From positions 124,001 through 188,000 of the forward strand of contig JAEINU010000001.1 of the NCBI GenBank assembly GCA_016342685.1: a DNA stretch of 64,000 nucleotides, read 5' to 3'. Made by a program: the position numbers and the translations under genes. Source of the stretch: Bacteroidales bacterium. Lineage in GTDB: Bacteria; Bacteroidota; Bacteroidia; Bacteroidales; UBA12077. Of the stretch, positions 50,729-63,656 are shown in pieces. The notes under the pieces were generated by a model. It had not been told where the DNA came from. It saw only the letters and a program-made list of their open reading frames with translations, and did no database searches. Numbering within the stretch: the first letter of the stretch is position 1; each line of letters opens with the position of its first letter.

Positions 50729-53700
50729 ATGTTACAAAAAAGATATTACAAAATATTAATAGTAAGTGTGTTACTATTAATGGGATTGAGTTCATTTTCA
50801 CAGAAACCGATCAGTTATACAGATCCTGATTTAGAATATAAAACAGGATTGGAGCTATTCGAGAAAATGAAATATGGCGTTGCCCAAAAACATTTCGAAA
50901 ATTGCATAGAATCTTATGGTGATTTAAATGTTGAGTTTAAAGCAAACGCAGAGTATTATTCGGCTTTATGTGCGATCGAATTATTTAACGAAGATGCTGA
51001 GTATAAGATTTCTAAATTCATTGCAGAGCGACCAGAGAATTCGAAAGTAAACGCCGCGTATTTTCATATGGGTAAATTCCAGTATCGTCAAAAGAAATAT
51101 AAAAAAGCGATTTCATGGTTTTTAAAATTGAACAAAGATAAATTGAACGATGAAGAAATTGCAGAGTATTATTTCAAACTCGGATACAGTTATTTTCGAA
51201 CAAAGAAATATGATAAGGCAAGTTCTGCATTTTTCGAGATAAAAGATATAAATACAAAATTTACTGGTCCAGCAATATATTATTACTCACACATTGCTTA
51301 TCAGGATAAAAATTATGAAACTGCATTGCAAGGATTTCAGCGATTAAGCAGCAATGAAACATTTGCACCAATTGTTCCATATTACATTACTCAGATTTAT
51401 TATTTGCAAGGCAGGTACGATGAGGTCTTGAAATATGCACCGCCATTTTTAGAGTCGGCAAGTGCAAAGAGAGCTCCCGAAATAGCAAAAGTAATTGGCG
51501 ATTCTTACTACAAAAAGCAAGAGTACAGCAATGCATTAGAATATTTGCAGCAACATGTTTCCGAATCAAAAAATGTTTTAAGAAAAGATTATTATCAACT
51601 CGGATACTGTTATTATAATTTGGAACAGTACGATAGTGCTTCCGTTTCATTCGAGAAAGTATTTACAGAAACCGATAAATTAGCTCAAAATGCATATTTT
51701 CATTTGGCTGATTGTTACATCGAACTTGATCAGAAAAATAAAGCGCGATTGGCTTTTGAGTTTGCTTCGAAACTAGATTTCGATCCTGATATTAAAGAGG
51801 AGGCATTGTTTAATTATGCACTCCTAACTTATGAATTATATCACTCTCCCTTTAACGAGGCTATTGGTGCATTTCATGAGTTTATAGAATTGTATCCTGA
51901 CTCATATCGTTTAGATGATGCATATAATTTTCTCGTAATGGCTTATTTGTATACAAGCAATTATAAGGAGGCATTAAGCTCATTGGAAATGATTTCTGAA
52001 AAAGATCATGGAATGAAAGAGGCCTATCAAAAAGTAGCATATTATCGGGGTCTGGAATTGTTTAGCAATCTTAAGTATGAAGAAGCCATTGAAAAATTTG
52101 ATAAGTCACTATTTTATCCAGCTTACAATAGATCAATAAAGGCTCAAGCTAATTATTGGAAAGCCGAAGCCTTTTATCAGATTGAGCAATATGAAAAAGC
52201 TATTGAAGCTTACAATGAGTTTCTGATTAGTACAGGAGCATTTCAATTGCCAGAATATAATCTTGCTCATTACAATATGGGATATTCTTATTTTAAATTA
52301 AAAGATTATCCAAATGCAATTCAATGGTTCAGGAAATATATTGGTTTTACAAAAAATGAGAAATCGAAGACGTTGGCCGATACTTATAATCGAATTGGAG
52401 ATTGTTATTTTATAAGTCGAACTTATTGGGTAGCTATTGAGAATTACGATAAGGCAATAGAAATAGGGTTGCTCGATAAGGATTATGCATTGTTTCAGCG
52501 TGGTTTTTCTCTGGGATTATTAATCCGTCCAGAAAAAAAGGCAAGCACGATGCAACGTATTCTCGACGAACATTCCGAATCGGCTTATACCGATGATGCA
52601 TTGTATGAAATGGCTAAGGCTTATATGGATCTTCAAAATGTTGATTTAGCATATGCTAAATATGTTCAAATTGTTGATAGTTTTCCTTCGAGTAGTTATG
52701 TTAAAAAATCCTTAGTTCAACTAGGTCTGTTGAGTTATAATAGGGATAAAAGTCAAGAAGCCTTAAAATATTATCAGCGCGTTGTTACGGAATTTCCAGG
52801 AACAATTGAGGCTAAGAATTCCTTAACAGGAATTAAGAATATTTATGTTGATATGAATGATGTAGATTCTTATTTTGCATATGTAGATGGTTTAGGTGAG
52901 TTTGCCGACATTGCTTTAAGTGAGCAAGATTCCTTAACATATGTTTCTGTTGAAAAGCTATATATGGGTGGAGATTGTGAGAAATCCATAGTTCAGTTTA
53001 ATAATTACCTTACTAAGTTTCCTGATGGCTCATTTATATTAAATGCAAACTTTTATTTAGCCGATTGTCAGAGCAGAAATGGAAATAATGAGGCAGCACT
53101 AAGATCTTACAATTTTGTTATCGATAAAACCAAGAATACATTTACTGAACCTGCATTATTGGCAGCTGCTTCAATTAATTTTCAATCAGAAAAATATTCT
53201 GAAGCTTTGGAAAATTACATTCAGCTAGAGCAAGTCGCCGAGGTTAATAATCATTTAATTGAATCAAGGCTAGGTCAAATGCGTTGTAATTTCTTATTAA
53301 ATAATTACAATCAAGTGATAGAATCGGCTGATAAAGTTTTACATACCGAGAAAATTAATGAAGAGTTTAAGCGCGAGGCTCATTTTAAAAAGGGAAAAGC
53401 ATTCTTTGCAAATAAAAATAACGAGCTTGCTTTAGATGAATTTAGAGTTGTTTCAATTGAAGTAAATAGCAGCGAAGGAGCAGAATCGAAATACTTGATT
53501 TGTGAAATTTATTTTAACGACAATCAACTGGATATTTCGGAGCATGAAATATTTGATTTTGCTTCGCAGAATACTTCACAAGAATATTGGTTGGCTAAAT
53601 CGTTTATTTTATTGGCTGATATTTATTTAAAAAAGGATGACAAGTTTCAGGCACAGCATACCTTAAAAAGTATTATAGACAATTACAATCCAAATGCAAA

Positions 53701-53869
53701 AGATGGAATTAGAGAAACGGCTACCGAAAAGTATAATTTAATTATCGATGAAGGAAAATTAAAATTAGAAGAAGCTGAAAAAGATACTATCGAGTTAAAA
53801 TTTGATGAAAATCAAGACGGTAAGTATGAAGAGTTATTTGAACAAGAAGCAGATACTATAAATTTCTGA
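50729..53869 (+). CDS. Large TPR-repeat protein, exported
   Basis: A 1,046-residue protein with a signal peptide (about 1-25, ending SSFSQ) followed by TPR-like helical repeats over nearly the whole length; recurrent pieces such as AYFHMGKFQYRQKKYKKAI, YFKLGYSYFRTKKYDKA and YHLADCYIELDQKNKAR-type helices show at least a dozen units. It resembles TolA-binding-protein/YbgF-like TPR proteins and is likely periplasmic, where it would bind another protein. ATG 50729 with AAGGGTAG before it is preferred to ATG 50705. The beta-barrel gene starts 18 bases downstream, so the two are one operon and likely partners. Confidence 0.8.
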   Translation: MLQKRYYKILIVSVLLLMGLSSFSQKPISYTDPDLEYKTGLELFEKMKYGVAQKHFENCIESYGDLNVEFKANAEYYSALCAIELFNEDAEYKISKFIAERPENSKVNAAYFHMGKFQYRQKKYKKAISWFLKLNKDKLNDEEIAEYYFKLGYSYFRTKKYDKASSAFFEIKDINTKFTGPAIYYYSHIAYQDKNYETALQGFQRLSSNETFAPIVPYYITQIYYLQGRYDEVLKYAPPFLESASAKRAPEIAKVIGDSYYKKQEYSNALEYLQQHVSESKNVLRKDYYQLGYCYYNLEQYDSASVSFEKVFTETDKLAQNAYFHLADCYIELDQKNKARLAFEFASKLDFDPDIKEEALFNYALLTYELYHSPFNEAIGAFHEFIELYPDSYRLDDAYNFLVMAYLYTSNYKEALSSLEMISEKDHGMKEAYQKVAYYRGLELFSNLKYEEAIEKFDKSLFYPAYNRSIKAQANYWKAEAFYQIEQYEKAIEAYNEFLISTGAFQLPEYNLAHYNMGYSYFKLKDYPNAIQWFRKYIGFTKNEKSKTLADTYNRIGDCYFISRTYWVAIENYDKAIEIGLLDKDYALFQRGFSLGLLIRPEKKASTMQRILDEHSESAYTDDALYEMAKAYMDLQNVDLAYAKYVQIVDSFPSSSYVKKSLVQLGLLSYNRDKSQEALKYYQRVVTEFPGTIEAKNSLTGIKNIYVDMNDVDSYFAYVDGLGEFADIALSEQDSLTYVSVEKLYMGGDCEKSIVQFNNYLTKFPDGSFILNANFYLADCQSRNGNNEAALRSYNFVIDKTKNTFTEPALLAAASINFQSEKYSEALENYIQLEQVAEVNNHLIESRLGQMRCNFLLNNYNQVIESADKVLHTEKINEEFKREAHFKKGKAFFANKNNELALDEFRVVSIEVNSSEGAESKYLICEIYFNDNQLDISEHEIFDFASQNTSQEYWLAKSFILLADIYLKKDDKFQAQHTLKSIIDNYNPNAKDGIRETATEKYNLIIDEGKLKLEEAEKDTIELKFDENQDGKYEELFEQEADTINF

Positions 53870-53887
53870 TATAAAATATTTTAAGAT

Positions 53888-55549
53888 ATGATTCGAAATA
53901 AATTAATATATATTCAAATTTTAGGACTTTTAACTATTTGTTCTAATAGCATATTTGCTCAAGAGAAATTAGTTAAAGAGGTTCAGGTTGTAAAGCCTTA
54001 CGAACCAATAATATCTGATGCATATAAAATTGCTCATTTACCTAAAATTACCGATACGGTAAAAACTATTCCTGAGATTAGGTATGTATTGCAAACAAAA
54101 CCAATGAGCATTGCATATAATGTCGATCCTATTAAGCCGGCAAAAATGGTTGGCGAACCATTAACAAAATTATATAATAGTTATGTGCGAGTAGGTTTGG
54201 GAACAAAAGTAATCCCAATGATAGAGGCTTACGTTAATAATAAACGATCGAATGATTATTCAATTGGAGCTTACTATAAATTTCAAAATTCACTTGCGCA
54301 GGTAAAGCTAGACAATGACGAAAAAGAGTTTGCCGGTTTCAGCGATCATGATCTTAGAATTTTTGGTAAAAAATTCATGGAGAATGCCGTTTTGATCGGT
54401 GATATGGGTTTGCTTAGTAATACAAGATATTTTTATGGTTATGATACATCAGTTGATACCACATTCGAAAAAGAAGATATTAAACAGAATTATTTAACGT
54501 TCGATCTTAATGCTAGATACAAAAGTATTTATGTTGATTCGACACATATAAATTACGATTTTGGATGTACTGTAGCATATACAAAGGATGCATTTGAGCA
54601 TAATGAGTTTAATTTTAAAATAGGTGGTGATATTAATAAAATATTCACTAAAGAGATGGTTGGTGTGAGATTAGATTTGGAAAACTATTCTAAAAACGAA
54701 AATCTTGACTCAACAAATAACTTTATTGTTCGAATTAATCCGTGGATAGGAAAGTTTGGCGAAAAGTGGAGAGTGAAAGCTGGAATTGATATTTATTCTG
54801 ATATTAGAGGCGATCGATCAAGGGCATTGTATTATCCTGTGGGGCAGTTGGAGTATGATATTGCAAATCATTATTTAATTCCATACGCTGGTGTTGATGG
54901 TAAACTTGAAATTAATAGTTTTAATAAAATAAGTAGGGTTAATCCATTTGTTACGCCCGGAACAAGTGTTATAAATACAGATCATAAATTAATCCTTTAT
55001 GGTGGGGTGCGAGGTAACTTCAATTCAACCACATATTATAATTTTAAACTTACTTATTCTTTGGTTGATGATCTTCCAATGTATGTTAATGATTTAGCAA
55101 GTACAGATAGCACAGGAAATCAATTTAACGTTGTGTACGATGATGTTACAATAGTTCATTATTTTGGAGAATTGTCTGTATCACCTTCAGAAAGGCTGAC
55201 ATTTAATTTAAAAGCAAATTACCGTAATTACGATATGAAAAAAGAGGCAAAAGCATGGCATAAACCCTCATTTGACCTATCATTTACTACAAAGTATAAT
55301 TTGCAGCAGAAAATAATCTTAAAAGCAGATATTTTGGCTATTGGAAAACGATATGTTAAGCTAGCTGACGATAAAGTTGGAGAATTAGAATCTGCAATAG
55401 ATATTAGTTTAGGAGCCGAATATAGATATTCAAAAGTGTTATCAGCATTTGTGCAATTAAACAATTTATTATCTGATGATTATTATGAATGGAGTAATTA
55501 TCCAACCTATGGATTAAATATTTTAGTGGGAGCTACATATTCATTTTAA
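53888..55549 (+). CDS. Outer membrane beta-barrel protein of unknown function
   Basis: A 553-residue protein with a signal peptide (about 1-24, ending IFAQ), a short N-terminal motif VKEVQVVKPYEPIISDAYKI (about 28-47) and then alternating amphipathic strands up to the last ATYSF, typical of an outer membrane barrel. There is no TonB plug domain, although the barrel recalls TonB-receptor barrels. I have seen the KPYEP.(I/V)SDA motif in Bacteroidota proteins next to TPR genes, without assigned function. Paired with the TPR protein upstream; terminated by a strong hairpin. Confidence 0.75.
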   Translation: MIRNKLIYIQILGLLTICSNSIFAQEKLVKEVQVVKPYEPIISDAYKIAHLPKITDTVKTIPEIRYVLQTKPMSIAYNVDPIKPAKMVGEPLTKLYNSYVRVGLGTKVIPMIEAYVNNKRSNDYSIGAYYKFQNSLAQVKLDNDEKEFAGFSDHDLRIFGKKFMENAVLIGDMGLLSNTRYFYGYDTSVDTTFEKEDIKQNYLTFDLNARYKSIYVDSTHINYDFGCTVAYTKDAFEHNEFNFKIGGDINKIFTKEMVGVRLDLENYSKNENLDSTNNFIVRINPWIGKFGEKWRVKAGIDIYSDIRGDRSRALYYPVGQLEYDIANHYLIPYAGVDGKLEINSFNKISRVNPFVTPGTSVINTDHKLILYGGVRGNFNSTTYYNFKLTYSLVDDLPMYVNDLASTDSTGNQFNVVYDDVTIVHYFGELSVSPSERLTFNLKANYRNYDMKKEAKAWHKPSFDLSFTTKYNLQQKIILKADILAIGKRYVKLADDKVGELESAIDISLGAEYRYSKVLSAFVQLNNLLSDDYYEWSNYPTYGLNILVGATYSF

Positions 55550-55567
55550 ATAAAACTTTTTTCAGTT

Positions 55568-55608
55568 AAAAAAATGTGAATTTATTGTTGATAAATTCAC
55601 ATTTTTTA
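55568..55608 (+). terminator. Rho-independent terminator after the TPR/barrel operon
   Basis: A perfect 17-bp stem, made of the A-run plus TGTGAATTTAT and its complement, encloses a TGTTG loop and ends in six T. It starts 19 bases after the barrel stop codon. Confidence 0.85.
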
Positions 55609-55826
55609 TTGTTGTTTAATCATCTATAAACCACATATTTTTACTATATTTACCTGTTAAATAAAATAACTTACGCATATTTTTTAGTAATCTAATATTG
55701 AGATAGTTGAGAGTGTATTCTGAAGTATTTAAAAATCAAGAAAATCCAACTTAAAAATAGAAAATGACGACATAACACTAAGCTGTTTTAGAGTTTAGCG
55801 AAGTTAAAATTTTGGCAAAATCGTAA

Positions 55827-57860
<2,034 letters not shown>

Positions 57861-57879
57861 AATCAAAAACTAACATACT

Positions 57880-57911
57880 AAAAAGGCGATAATTTTTTAT
57901 CGCCTTTTTTT
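57880..57911. terminator. Rho-independent terminator after gyrB, probably bidirectional
   Basis: GGCGATAA and TTATCGCC form a perfect 8-bp stem with a TTTT loop. It is flanked by A-run and T-run, giving a T tail on both strands, so it can also end the convergent minus-strand operon (stop at 57977). Confidence 0.9.
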
Positions 57912-57976
57912 ATAATCAGATTTTTATTAGCAAGTTGGAATGTGATTATTTAATGGTATGATGGTTGTAGTAGTAG

Positions 57977-59101
57977 TTAAAATTGTTCAGGTCTAAAACA
58001 AAAGGCGCCAGGTGTAATTCCTACTTTAAAAGTATCTATGGGTTCTGCTTGTGAAGAGAATCGATATACAACACCCTGCTGAACATAATCGATAGCATCT
58101 GCCACATAGATATCTGAAGTCAAAGGATCTACATTTAAACCATAATATCCACCGGAGTAATCTCCAGTGTATCCACTTTCGATGAAGGCTTCATCAGAGA
58201 ATGTTGTCGCTGTTACCGGTAAGCGGTAAATGTGTCGATTAATAAAATATAAGGTATCTTTTGTACCATTCAGACATATTTCTGAAGGCCAATCACCAAG
58301 TTTAAATCTGAAAATCTTTTCTATTTTACGCGTTTCTGCATCAATGCAAATTAAACCTGGAGCTTCGTTTCCGTAAGGGCTGCCAAAATAACCTCCATCT
58401 GTTACTGTCCATATTTTATTGTATTTATCAATTATTAAAGATGTAGGTTGTTTGAGCACTTTTATAGAATCAACTACTTGATCTATTTCTGTATCGATAA
58501 CCAGTATCTGGTTATCGTACGACCAACAATTGGTAAATACATACTTATCATATTGTACCATTTGTTCTGTGGGATGCTGATAGAATTCTGGTGAGTGGTT
58601 GTTTACATTTATCGAGCCTGTAATTAGAAATGTTTCGGGATCGACAACTGTAATAGATTTAGCGTATAAATCAGTAATATAAGCTTTTCGATTATTTATA
58701 AAATGTATATAGCGGGGCGATGTTAAACCAATAATTTTACCAACATACTCGAAAGTATTCATATTAATAACATATACTTTACCAGAATTATTTACTACCA
58801 CATAGCCTAAACTATCGCGTATTGTCATTGATTGCGCTACATCGCCTAAAGGAACAGTATTGGTTCTGTAGAATACATTATTTAGACTTTTCATAGAGTC
58901 TATCATATAATACGATAGCGAAGCATTATCGTACATAAAGTTACCTTCGTTTGTAATAAATACACCTCGTTGATCTCTGATATATTTCGTAAGTGATGTA
59001 TCTTGCTTTACATTAAGTCTATTAAACTCGGTAAGAGAGTCATCGTCCATGCAGGAGTAGAGTAGAATACCCAAAAGGATATATAAAAGGTTTTTTTTCA
59101 T
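57977..59101 (-). CDS. BtuG-like beta-propeller surface lipoprotein
   Basis: A 374-residue lipoprotein (signal ending LLYSC, Cys at about 17) followed by a seven-bladed propeller-like repeat region of YncE/DUF5074 type ([49 protein letters not shown]). In Bacteroides, BtuG is such a propeller lipoprotein that captures vitamin B12 for the BtuB receptor, and the receptor gene here is only 20 bases upstream in transcription order. I therefore infer a B12-binding role, though propeller lipoproteins next to receptors can serve other ligands. Confidence 0.72.
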   Translation of the reverse strand: MKKNLLYILLGILLYSCMDDDSLTEFNRLNVKQDTSLTKYIRDQRGVFITNEGNFMYDNASLSYYMIDSMKSLNNVFYRTNTVPLGDVAQSMTIRDSLGYVVVNNSGKVYVINMNTFEYVGKIIGLTSPRYIHFINNRKAYITDLYAKSITVVDPETFLITGSINVNNHSPEFYQHPTEQMVQYDKYVFTNCWSYDNQILVIDTEIDQVVDSIKVLKQPTSLIIDKYNKIWTVTDGGYFGSPYGNEAPGLICIDAETRKIEKIFRFKLGDWPSEICLNGTKDTLYFINRHIYRLPVTATTFSDEAFIESGYTGDYSGGYYGLNVDPLTSDIYVADAIDYVQQGVVYRFSSQAEPIDTFKVGITPGAFCFRPEQF

Positions 59102-59121
59102 AACTTTATTAATGTGTATAG

Positions 59122-61140
59122 TTATTTATTGAATGAAATTTTAAGTAGTAAAGTATAATATCGGCCAGGCATGTATCTGTTTAACACTGATCGATATTGT
59201 TCGTCGAATAGATTTTTAACTTTTAGTTCAATTCCAAGTTTATATTTTTTAAGCTTGTAATCTTTTCCTAATGTTAGATTATTCATGTAAAATGGGTAAT
59301 ACCATCCCAATTTGCCAGACTCGGTACTTGCACCAACATCTACTGAATTATCGTCGGGGTTAACTTCATTACTGCTCATAGTAAATCTCTCGCCGTAGTT
59401 ATTAAATTGATGTCTAATATAGAAGCCTTTGTATTTAATTTGTGTTAATAAATTTCCCGAATGTGAAGGAATAAAAGGTAATTGTTTTTTATAAGATTCG
59501 TCGCCCCACACCTTAGGGTCACCATAATTTAGAGATCTGGTAATTCCAAAATTCCCTTGGATTAAGAAATTAGTTTTTTTGATGTTTTTTGATACTTTTA
59601 GATTCAACTCAATACCATAAGATTTTACTCTGTTTATATTAAAAGGCTCCCAGTAACCTTTAAAGCTGGGTAACCATATTATCCAGTTGTTTATATCAGA
59701 ATAAAAGCCTGTTAATCCGCTGCTTACTTTTAGATTATCGTTAGTATATAAATACCCAATACCTAAATCACCGCTAAACCCTTCTTCTGGTTTTAAATCA
59801 GGATTACCACCAGGTTGCCAATATAAATCGTTTAAGGTAGGATGATGATAATTTCTTGCGAAGCTGCCTTTTATAACCAAATCCTTATCGATAAATGGTT
59901 TGTAACTAGCACCTAGATTAAAGATTACAGGGGAGAAGTTGTAATCGTTAATATCGTTGCGAAGCATCAGCGAAAGATTTATTTTTTTGAAGACATTGAG
60001 ATAAATACCGCCAAATACAGAATAATCATCGCGAACTACATCATAACCTGTTTTTAGTACAGAGTCTTTTGTATTGACGTTAGAATGTTTGTAATTAAAA
60101 GTTGTTTGGAAACTTACTTTATCACTTAGATCATAATTATATTTCAGGTTACTCTGAATAGTTTGCATAGTGCTTTCAGAGTAAATAGCAGGAATTTTAC
60201 CCATTCCATTTATTTCATTTTCTAATATATAATCAAGTGATTGATAATCATAGCCAGCACTTAAATAAAGTTTGCTTTTTTTGTTGTAATGCTTCCAATC
60301 GGCAACAGCTTTTATTGTATTATCATCTTGAGAATTTAGATTAGCATGATCGGCACCTTCGTAACTTTGAACTGTGGGTATTGAACGTTGGGCTATTTGC
60401 CCCCAAGTTTTTATAGAGATATAATTGTTTTCGGAAGCTCTGAAATATAACTCTTGAGCCATACCAATCTTGGAGTAATTCCCATTTTTATTCTCTACTT
60501 TGGGGCGTTCTGTAATTGATTTATTTATAAATGAGTAATCATTTTCTGAAGAGTTAGAATAAATACGTGTTTTTGACTGTATTTTTTTATTCCCTATATT
60601 TATTTGTCCAAATTCGTCGAAGCTTGAGAAACTTCCAAATCCCTGATAGTATCTTCCGCTAAACCGATTATTCCAGTCTACTTTGTTGTTAATATTAATG
60701 CTGCCTCCTAATCCTCCACTTTGTTCTTTAATTGAGCTTCCTCCATGATTAAGGCTTAAATCATCTATAATATAAACAGGAATTAGCGAGAAATCGACCA
60801 TTCCTAACATTGGAGAGTTGATATTCATTCCATTCCATTGAACCTGAGTGTGCGATGGTGCAGTTCCTCGAAAAGATGCAGTAGCTAGGGCTCCTCGACC
60901 ATGCTCTTTAATGTATACTGGTGTGTTTTCTGATAATACATCAGAAAGGTTTAAGTTGACTTTATCGAGTAAAACGACAGAATCAACACGACTGTTTTTT
61001 TGTCCGGCTTGCTCTTTTTTGAAAATATATTTGGCCGTAATTCTTACTTCTTCAATAGCAATAGTATCGGCAACCTCCTGTGCTTTGGCAAAAAAACCAC
61101 TGATAACTAAAAATATAAATACAATTAATAAACGTTTCAT
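59122..61140 (-). CDS. TonB-dependent receptor, BtuB-like (cobalamin uptake)
   Basis: Outer membrane receptor of 672 residues with signal peptide (about 1-20), a TonB-box/plug region (about 25-155; [70 protein letters not shown]) and a barrel. It has no SusC-type carboxypeptidase domain. The plug matches what I recall of Bacteroidota BtuB receptors. It stands between a large secreted protein gene (10-base gap) and the BtuG-like gene (20 bases), a gene order of B12 loci. No riboswitch is seen between these genes; it would be expected before the operon start, beyond 64000. Confidence 0.82.
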   Translation of the reverse strand: MKRLLIVFIFLVISGFFAKAQEVADTIAIEEVRITAKYIFKKEQAGQKNSRVDSVVLLDKVNLNLSDVLSENTPVYIKEHGRGALATASFRGTAPSHTQVQWNGMNINSPMLGMVDFSLIPVYIIDDLSLNHGGSSIKEQSGGLGGSININNKVDWNNRFSGRYYQGFGSFSSFDEFGQINIGNKKIQSKTRIYSNSSENDYSFINKSITERPKVENKNGNYSKIGMAQELYFRASENNYISIKTWGQIAQRSIPTVQSYEGADHANLNSQDDNTIKAVADWKHYNKKSKLYLSAGYDYQSLDYILENEINGMGKIPAIYSESTMQTIQSNLKYNYDLSDKVSFQTTFNYKHSNVNTKDSVLKTGYDVVRDDYSVFGGIYLNVFKKINLSLMLRNDINDYNFSPVIFNLGASYKPFIDKDLVIKGSFARNYHHPTLNDLYWQPGGNPDLKPEEGFSGDLGIGYLYTNDNLKVSSGLTGFYSDINNWIIWLPSFKGYWEPFNINRVKSYGIELNLKVSKNIKKTNFLIQGNFGITRSLNYGDPKVWGDESYKKQLPFIPSHSGNLLTQIKYKGFYIRHQFNNYGERFTMSSNEVNPDDNSVDVGASTESGKLGWYYPFYMNNLTLGKDYKLKKYKLGIELKVKNLFDEQYRSVLNRYMPGRYYTLLLKISFNK

Positions 61141-61150
61141 TTTGTATTAC

Positions 61151-63595
61151 TTAATGATTAATGATTATTTTTTTTGTAATTCCTTTATCAGATGTTTTTA
61201 TCCTTATAAAGTATAAGCCATTATTCCAATCAGAGGTGTTGATAATAGCTCGGTAAAACGAAGTAAAGTTGTTGTGATATTGTATATTCCCTGTTGACGA
61301 GAAAATAGAAATATTTGTTGCTCTATTTAATAGCTTTTCCGATGTGATGGTAATGTAATCATTGGCAGGATTTGGTGATACTATTACTGATAAACTAATA
61401 TTCTCGATACCTGAAATACCGTTTTCAACAGTTACTCTATATTCTTCGGTCGCTATTTTTATATTATACTCGCCAGTGTTTTGAAGATGTAGCTGAGCAA
61501 AACCATTTTTATCGGTTAAAATATTTTTCCCACCTTCAACATATTCTTTGTCATTAACTATAACAGGAATTGAAGCTACAGGAATTTCTCCAAGACTGTT
61601 GATTAAAGAATTTTCCCAATTATACGATTCGCAATGAGCTTGTATGTTAAGTTTCTTACCTATATCTACTATAGATTCGGTAAATTCAACATTATATAAG
61701 CACCATGAGGAATTAATATCATTAACATAATAAACAATTATTTCGTCGTTCTCTGATACTAATATATCAGCAAACCCATTTATATATGACTTGTTATTGT
61801 GTTTTACAATCCATGCTTTATCTGCATATCCTCCCGATCCCAAATAGTATGTAATGTTATTATTAATATTTACAGGGAGCTTCGAAATATATAAATCTCC
61901 GTTTATTTTATCTTCAAATCGCAAATCACTTTCAAAATCAACATTATCAAAAATTGAGGCTACACTGTGAGCAAGAGTAATATTTGGAATATCTTTTAAT
62001 CCATAGGCTAAGTGTGGATTTGTTACGTAAGACATTAAATTGAAATTTGTTACTTCTATTTTTTGCCTTGGAAAGAAAGTTTCATTATCATTTTTAATTG
62101 TTAAGAATAGTTCTAAAGTATCTTCTGCTTCCAGAACTAAAATATCTACCGAATCTATTAGGTTTTTGAATCCTTTAGGATGAACATATATTCGGGTAGA
62201 TCCTTCCTTTTCTCCCTTTATGAATTTTTGATTATCTATTTCTTGTATTGAAATATTACTATTTGAAGTGGTCCATATGCTTTCTAAACCATAAACATAA
62301 TCGCCATATTGATCTTTTACTTTTGCATTAATTTTAAGAAGGTTATTAACACGTATTTCTGTTTGTTCAATTTTCAGATCAATACTAACGGGAGCTACAA
62401 TAAAAGTTTCTATGGCTTTTGTATAATTTAGACTGCCATTATTGTAATTTGCAGATACAACAACTCTTCCGGTATCTATACTTGTTAAAAGGTTATCATC
62501 ATTAATTGTTGCTTTAAGAGGATTGTCAACAGACCAATTTATGCCATTTACATTTTGAATAATTCCATTTGTAAAAAAGTTTGCTTCAAGTTGTATTGAT
62601 TTTCCAACGCTCATTTGTGGTGGAAGATCATTAACTACTAATAGATTTTTTTCACCGCTAATGGAAGTATTTGGAGTAACATCCATTACAGCAGTAAGCT
62701 CAGTCGAAACTTCCCCAAGCCAACTAGCTTCTTCATTAATGGCAGTATATATTTTTACAAAATCAATTTGATCTAAATTTGAAGGATTTCCTTCAGAATC
62801 AACTGTCCAGTCAATGTCTACAGGGTCGCCTCCGCAACCTTCTTTTTCCGGAGTGTAGGGGTTGTCAGGAACATCGTAAGGGGCTGTTCCTCTTAGAAAG
62901 TTATCGGCATATCCAAATGCCCGGTGATATGATTTAATATCCGAGGGAATCGTTCTATCAATAAATCCTTTTATATAAGTGCCAGAAAATGAATATTGTT
63001 GTTGGTTTATGTTTGGAAATGTATCAGAAATAGGGTAATATGGTTGAGAGTGGAAAGCATTGGCATATACATACCCAGTATCATTTAGGTTATCGATCCA
63101 TTTAACATCGGTGGCACTGTCGTTGTTAGGATTGTAATAGTTAAGAGAGTAATTGTGTTCTGTAGATTCCCAATAATGATCACTACCAATAATTTCATAC
63201 CATGTATCGTCGGCTTGTCCATTATTATTTTCATCTTTCATAACCATGATTATTCCTGGTTCAGACCATGTTTCAAGCGGATTTCCAAAAACTGTAAAGT
63301 CAATTCCGTAAGGATTTTCGGGATCGTTTTCGATGGATTTATTAAACCCAACAACTATGTATCCACCATAAGCACCGAGGCTTATGCCACCGCTTACTCC
63401 TCCAATAATTGATTCTGCTTTTGTTGGTGTTCCCCAAGCTGCTGTGTTTATAAATTGACCGGGTGCAGGAGTGTATACAATAATTTTAGAAACAAAAATT
63501 CCGTCTTTGGTATTTTGTTTATTCAAAATGCTTTGAGCAGAAATAGAATTAAAGAATAGAAATGTGATAAGAAATGAGATTGTAAAAGATTTCAT
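61151..63595 (-). CDS. Large T9SS type A cell-surface protein of a cobalamin-type locus
   Basis: A 814-residue protein with a signal peptide (about 1-20). The N-terminal part (about 40-300) is of the cell-surface-protein type seen beside Bacteroidota BtuB genes (YTPAPGQFINTAAWG, GISLGAYGGYIVVGF, NGQADDTWYEIIGSDHY). Then come two bacterial Ig-like (Big_2-type) domains (about 315-490), a domain near 600-720 with NWENSLINSLGEIPVASIPV, and a C-terminal T9SS type A sorting domain (about 735-814; VSPNPANDYITITS, NGLYFIRI, KIIINH). It is probably exposed on the surface and involved in ligand capture with the receptor; the binding role is inferred from position only. Confidence 0.78.
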   Translation of the reverse strand: MKSFTISFLITFLFFNSISAQSILNKQNTKDGIFVSKIIVYTPAPGQFINTAAWGTPTKAESIIGGVSGGISLGAYGGYIVVGFNKSIENDPENPYGIDFTVFGNPLETWSEPGIIMVMKDENNNGQADDTWYEIIGSDHYWESTEHNYSLNYYNPNNDSATDVKWIDNLNDTGYVYANAFHSQPYYPISDTFPNINQQQYSFSGTYIKGFIDRTIPSDIKSYHRAFGYADNFLRGTAPYDVPDNPYTPEKEGCGGDPVDIDWTVDSEGNPSNLDQIDFVKIYTAINEEASWLGEVSTELTAVMDVTPNTSISGEKNLLVVNDLPPQMSVGKSIQLEANFFTNGIIQNVNGINWSVDNPLKATINDDNLLTSIDTGRVVVSANYNNGSLNYTKAIETFIVAPVSIDLKIEQTEIRVNNLLKINAKVKDQYGDYVYGLESIWTTSNSNISIQEIDNQKFIKGEKEGSTRIYVHPKGFKNLIDSVDILVLEAEDTLELFLTIKNDNETFFPRQKIEVTNFNLMSYVTNPHLAYGLKDIPNITLAHSVASIFDNVDFESDLRFEDKINGDLYISKLPVNINNNITYYLGSGGYADKAWIVKHNNKSYINGFADILVSENDEIIVYYVNDINSSWCLYNVEFTESIVDIGKKLNIQAHCESYNWENSLINSLGEIPVASIPVIVNDKEYVEGGKNILTDKNGFAQLHLQNTGEYNIKIATEEYRVTVENGISGIENISLSVIVSPNPANDYITITSEKLLNRATNISIFSSTGNIQYHNNFTSFYRAIINTSDWNNGLYFIRIKTSDKGITKKIIINH

Positions 63596-63616
63596 AGGAA
63601 TGTATTTAAATAGAAA

Positions 63617-63642
63617 ATACCGGGATCATTTGATCCCGGTAT
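63617..63642. terminator. Perfect 12-bp palindromic hairpin in the minus-strand operon
   Basis: ATACCGGGATCA and TGATCCCGGTAT form a perfect 12-bp palindrome with two central bases. On the minus strand TTTTCTATTTAAAT follows, a weak T-run, so it can terminate or attenuate transcription between the partial gene (stop at 63657) and the gene starting at 63595. Confidence 0.55.
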
Positions 63643-63656
63643 AATAGAATTACTTA

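Noticed and set aside
63596-63656. Cobalamin riboswitch between the last two minus-strand genes
   Set aside because: Only 61 bases, mostly one palindrome; far too short for a B12 riboswitch, and no B12-box-like sequence seen. It may lie outside the window.
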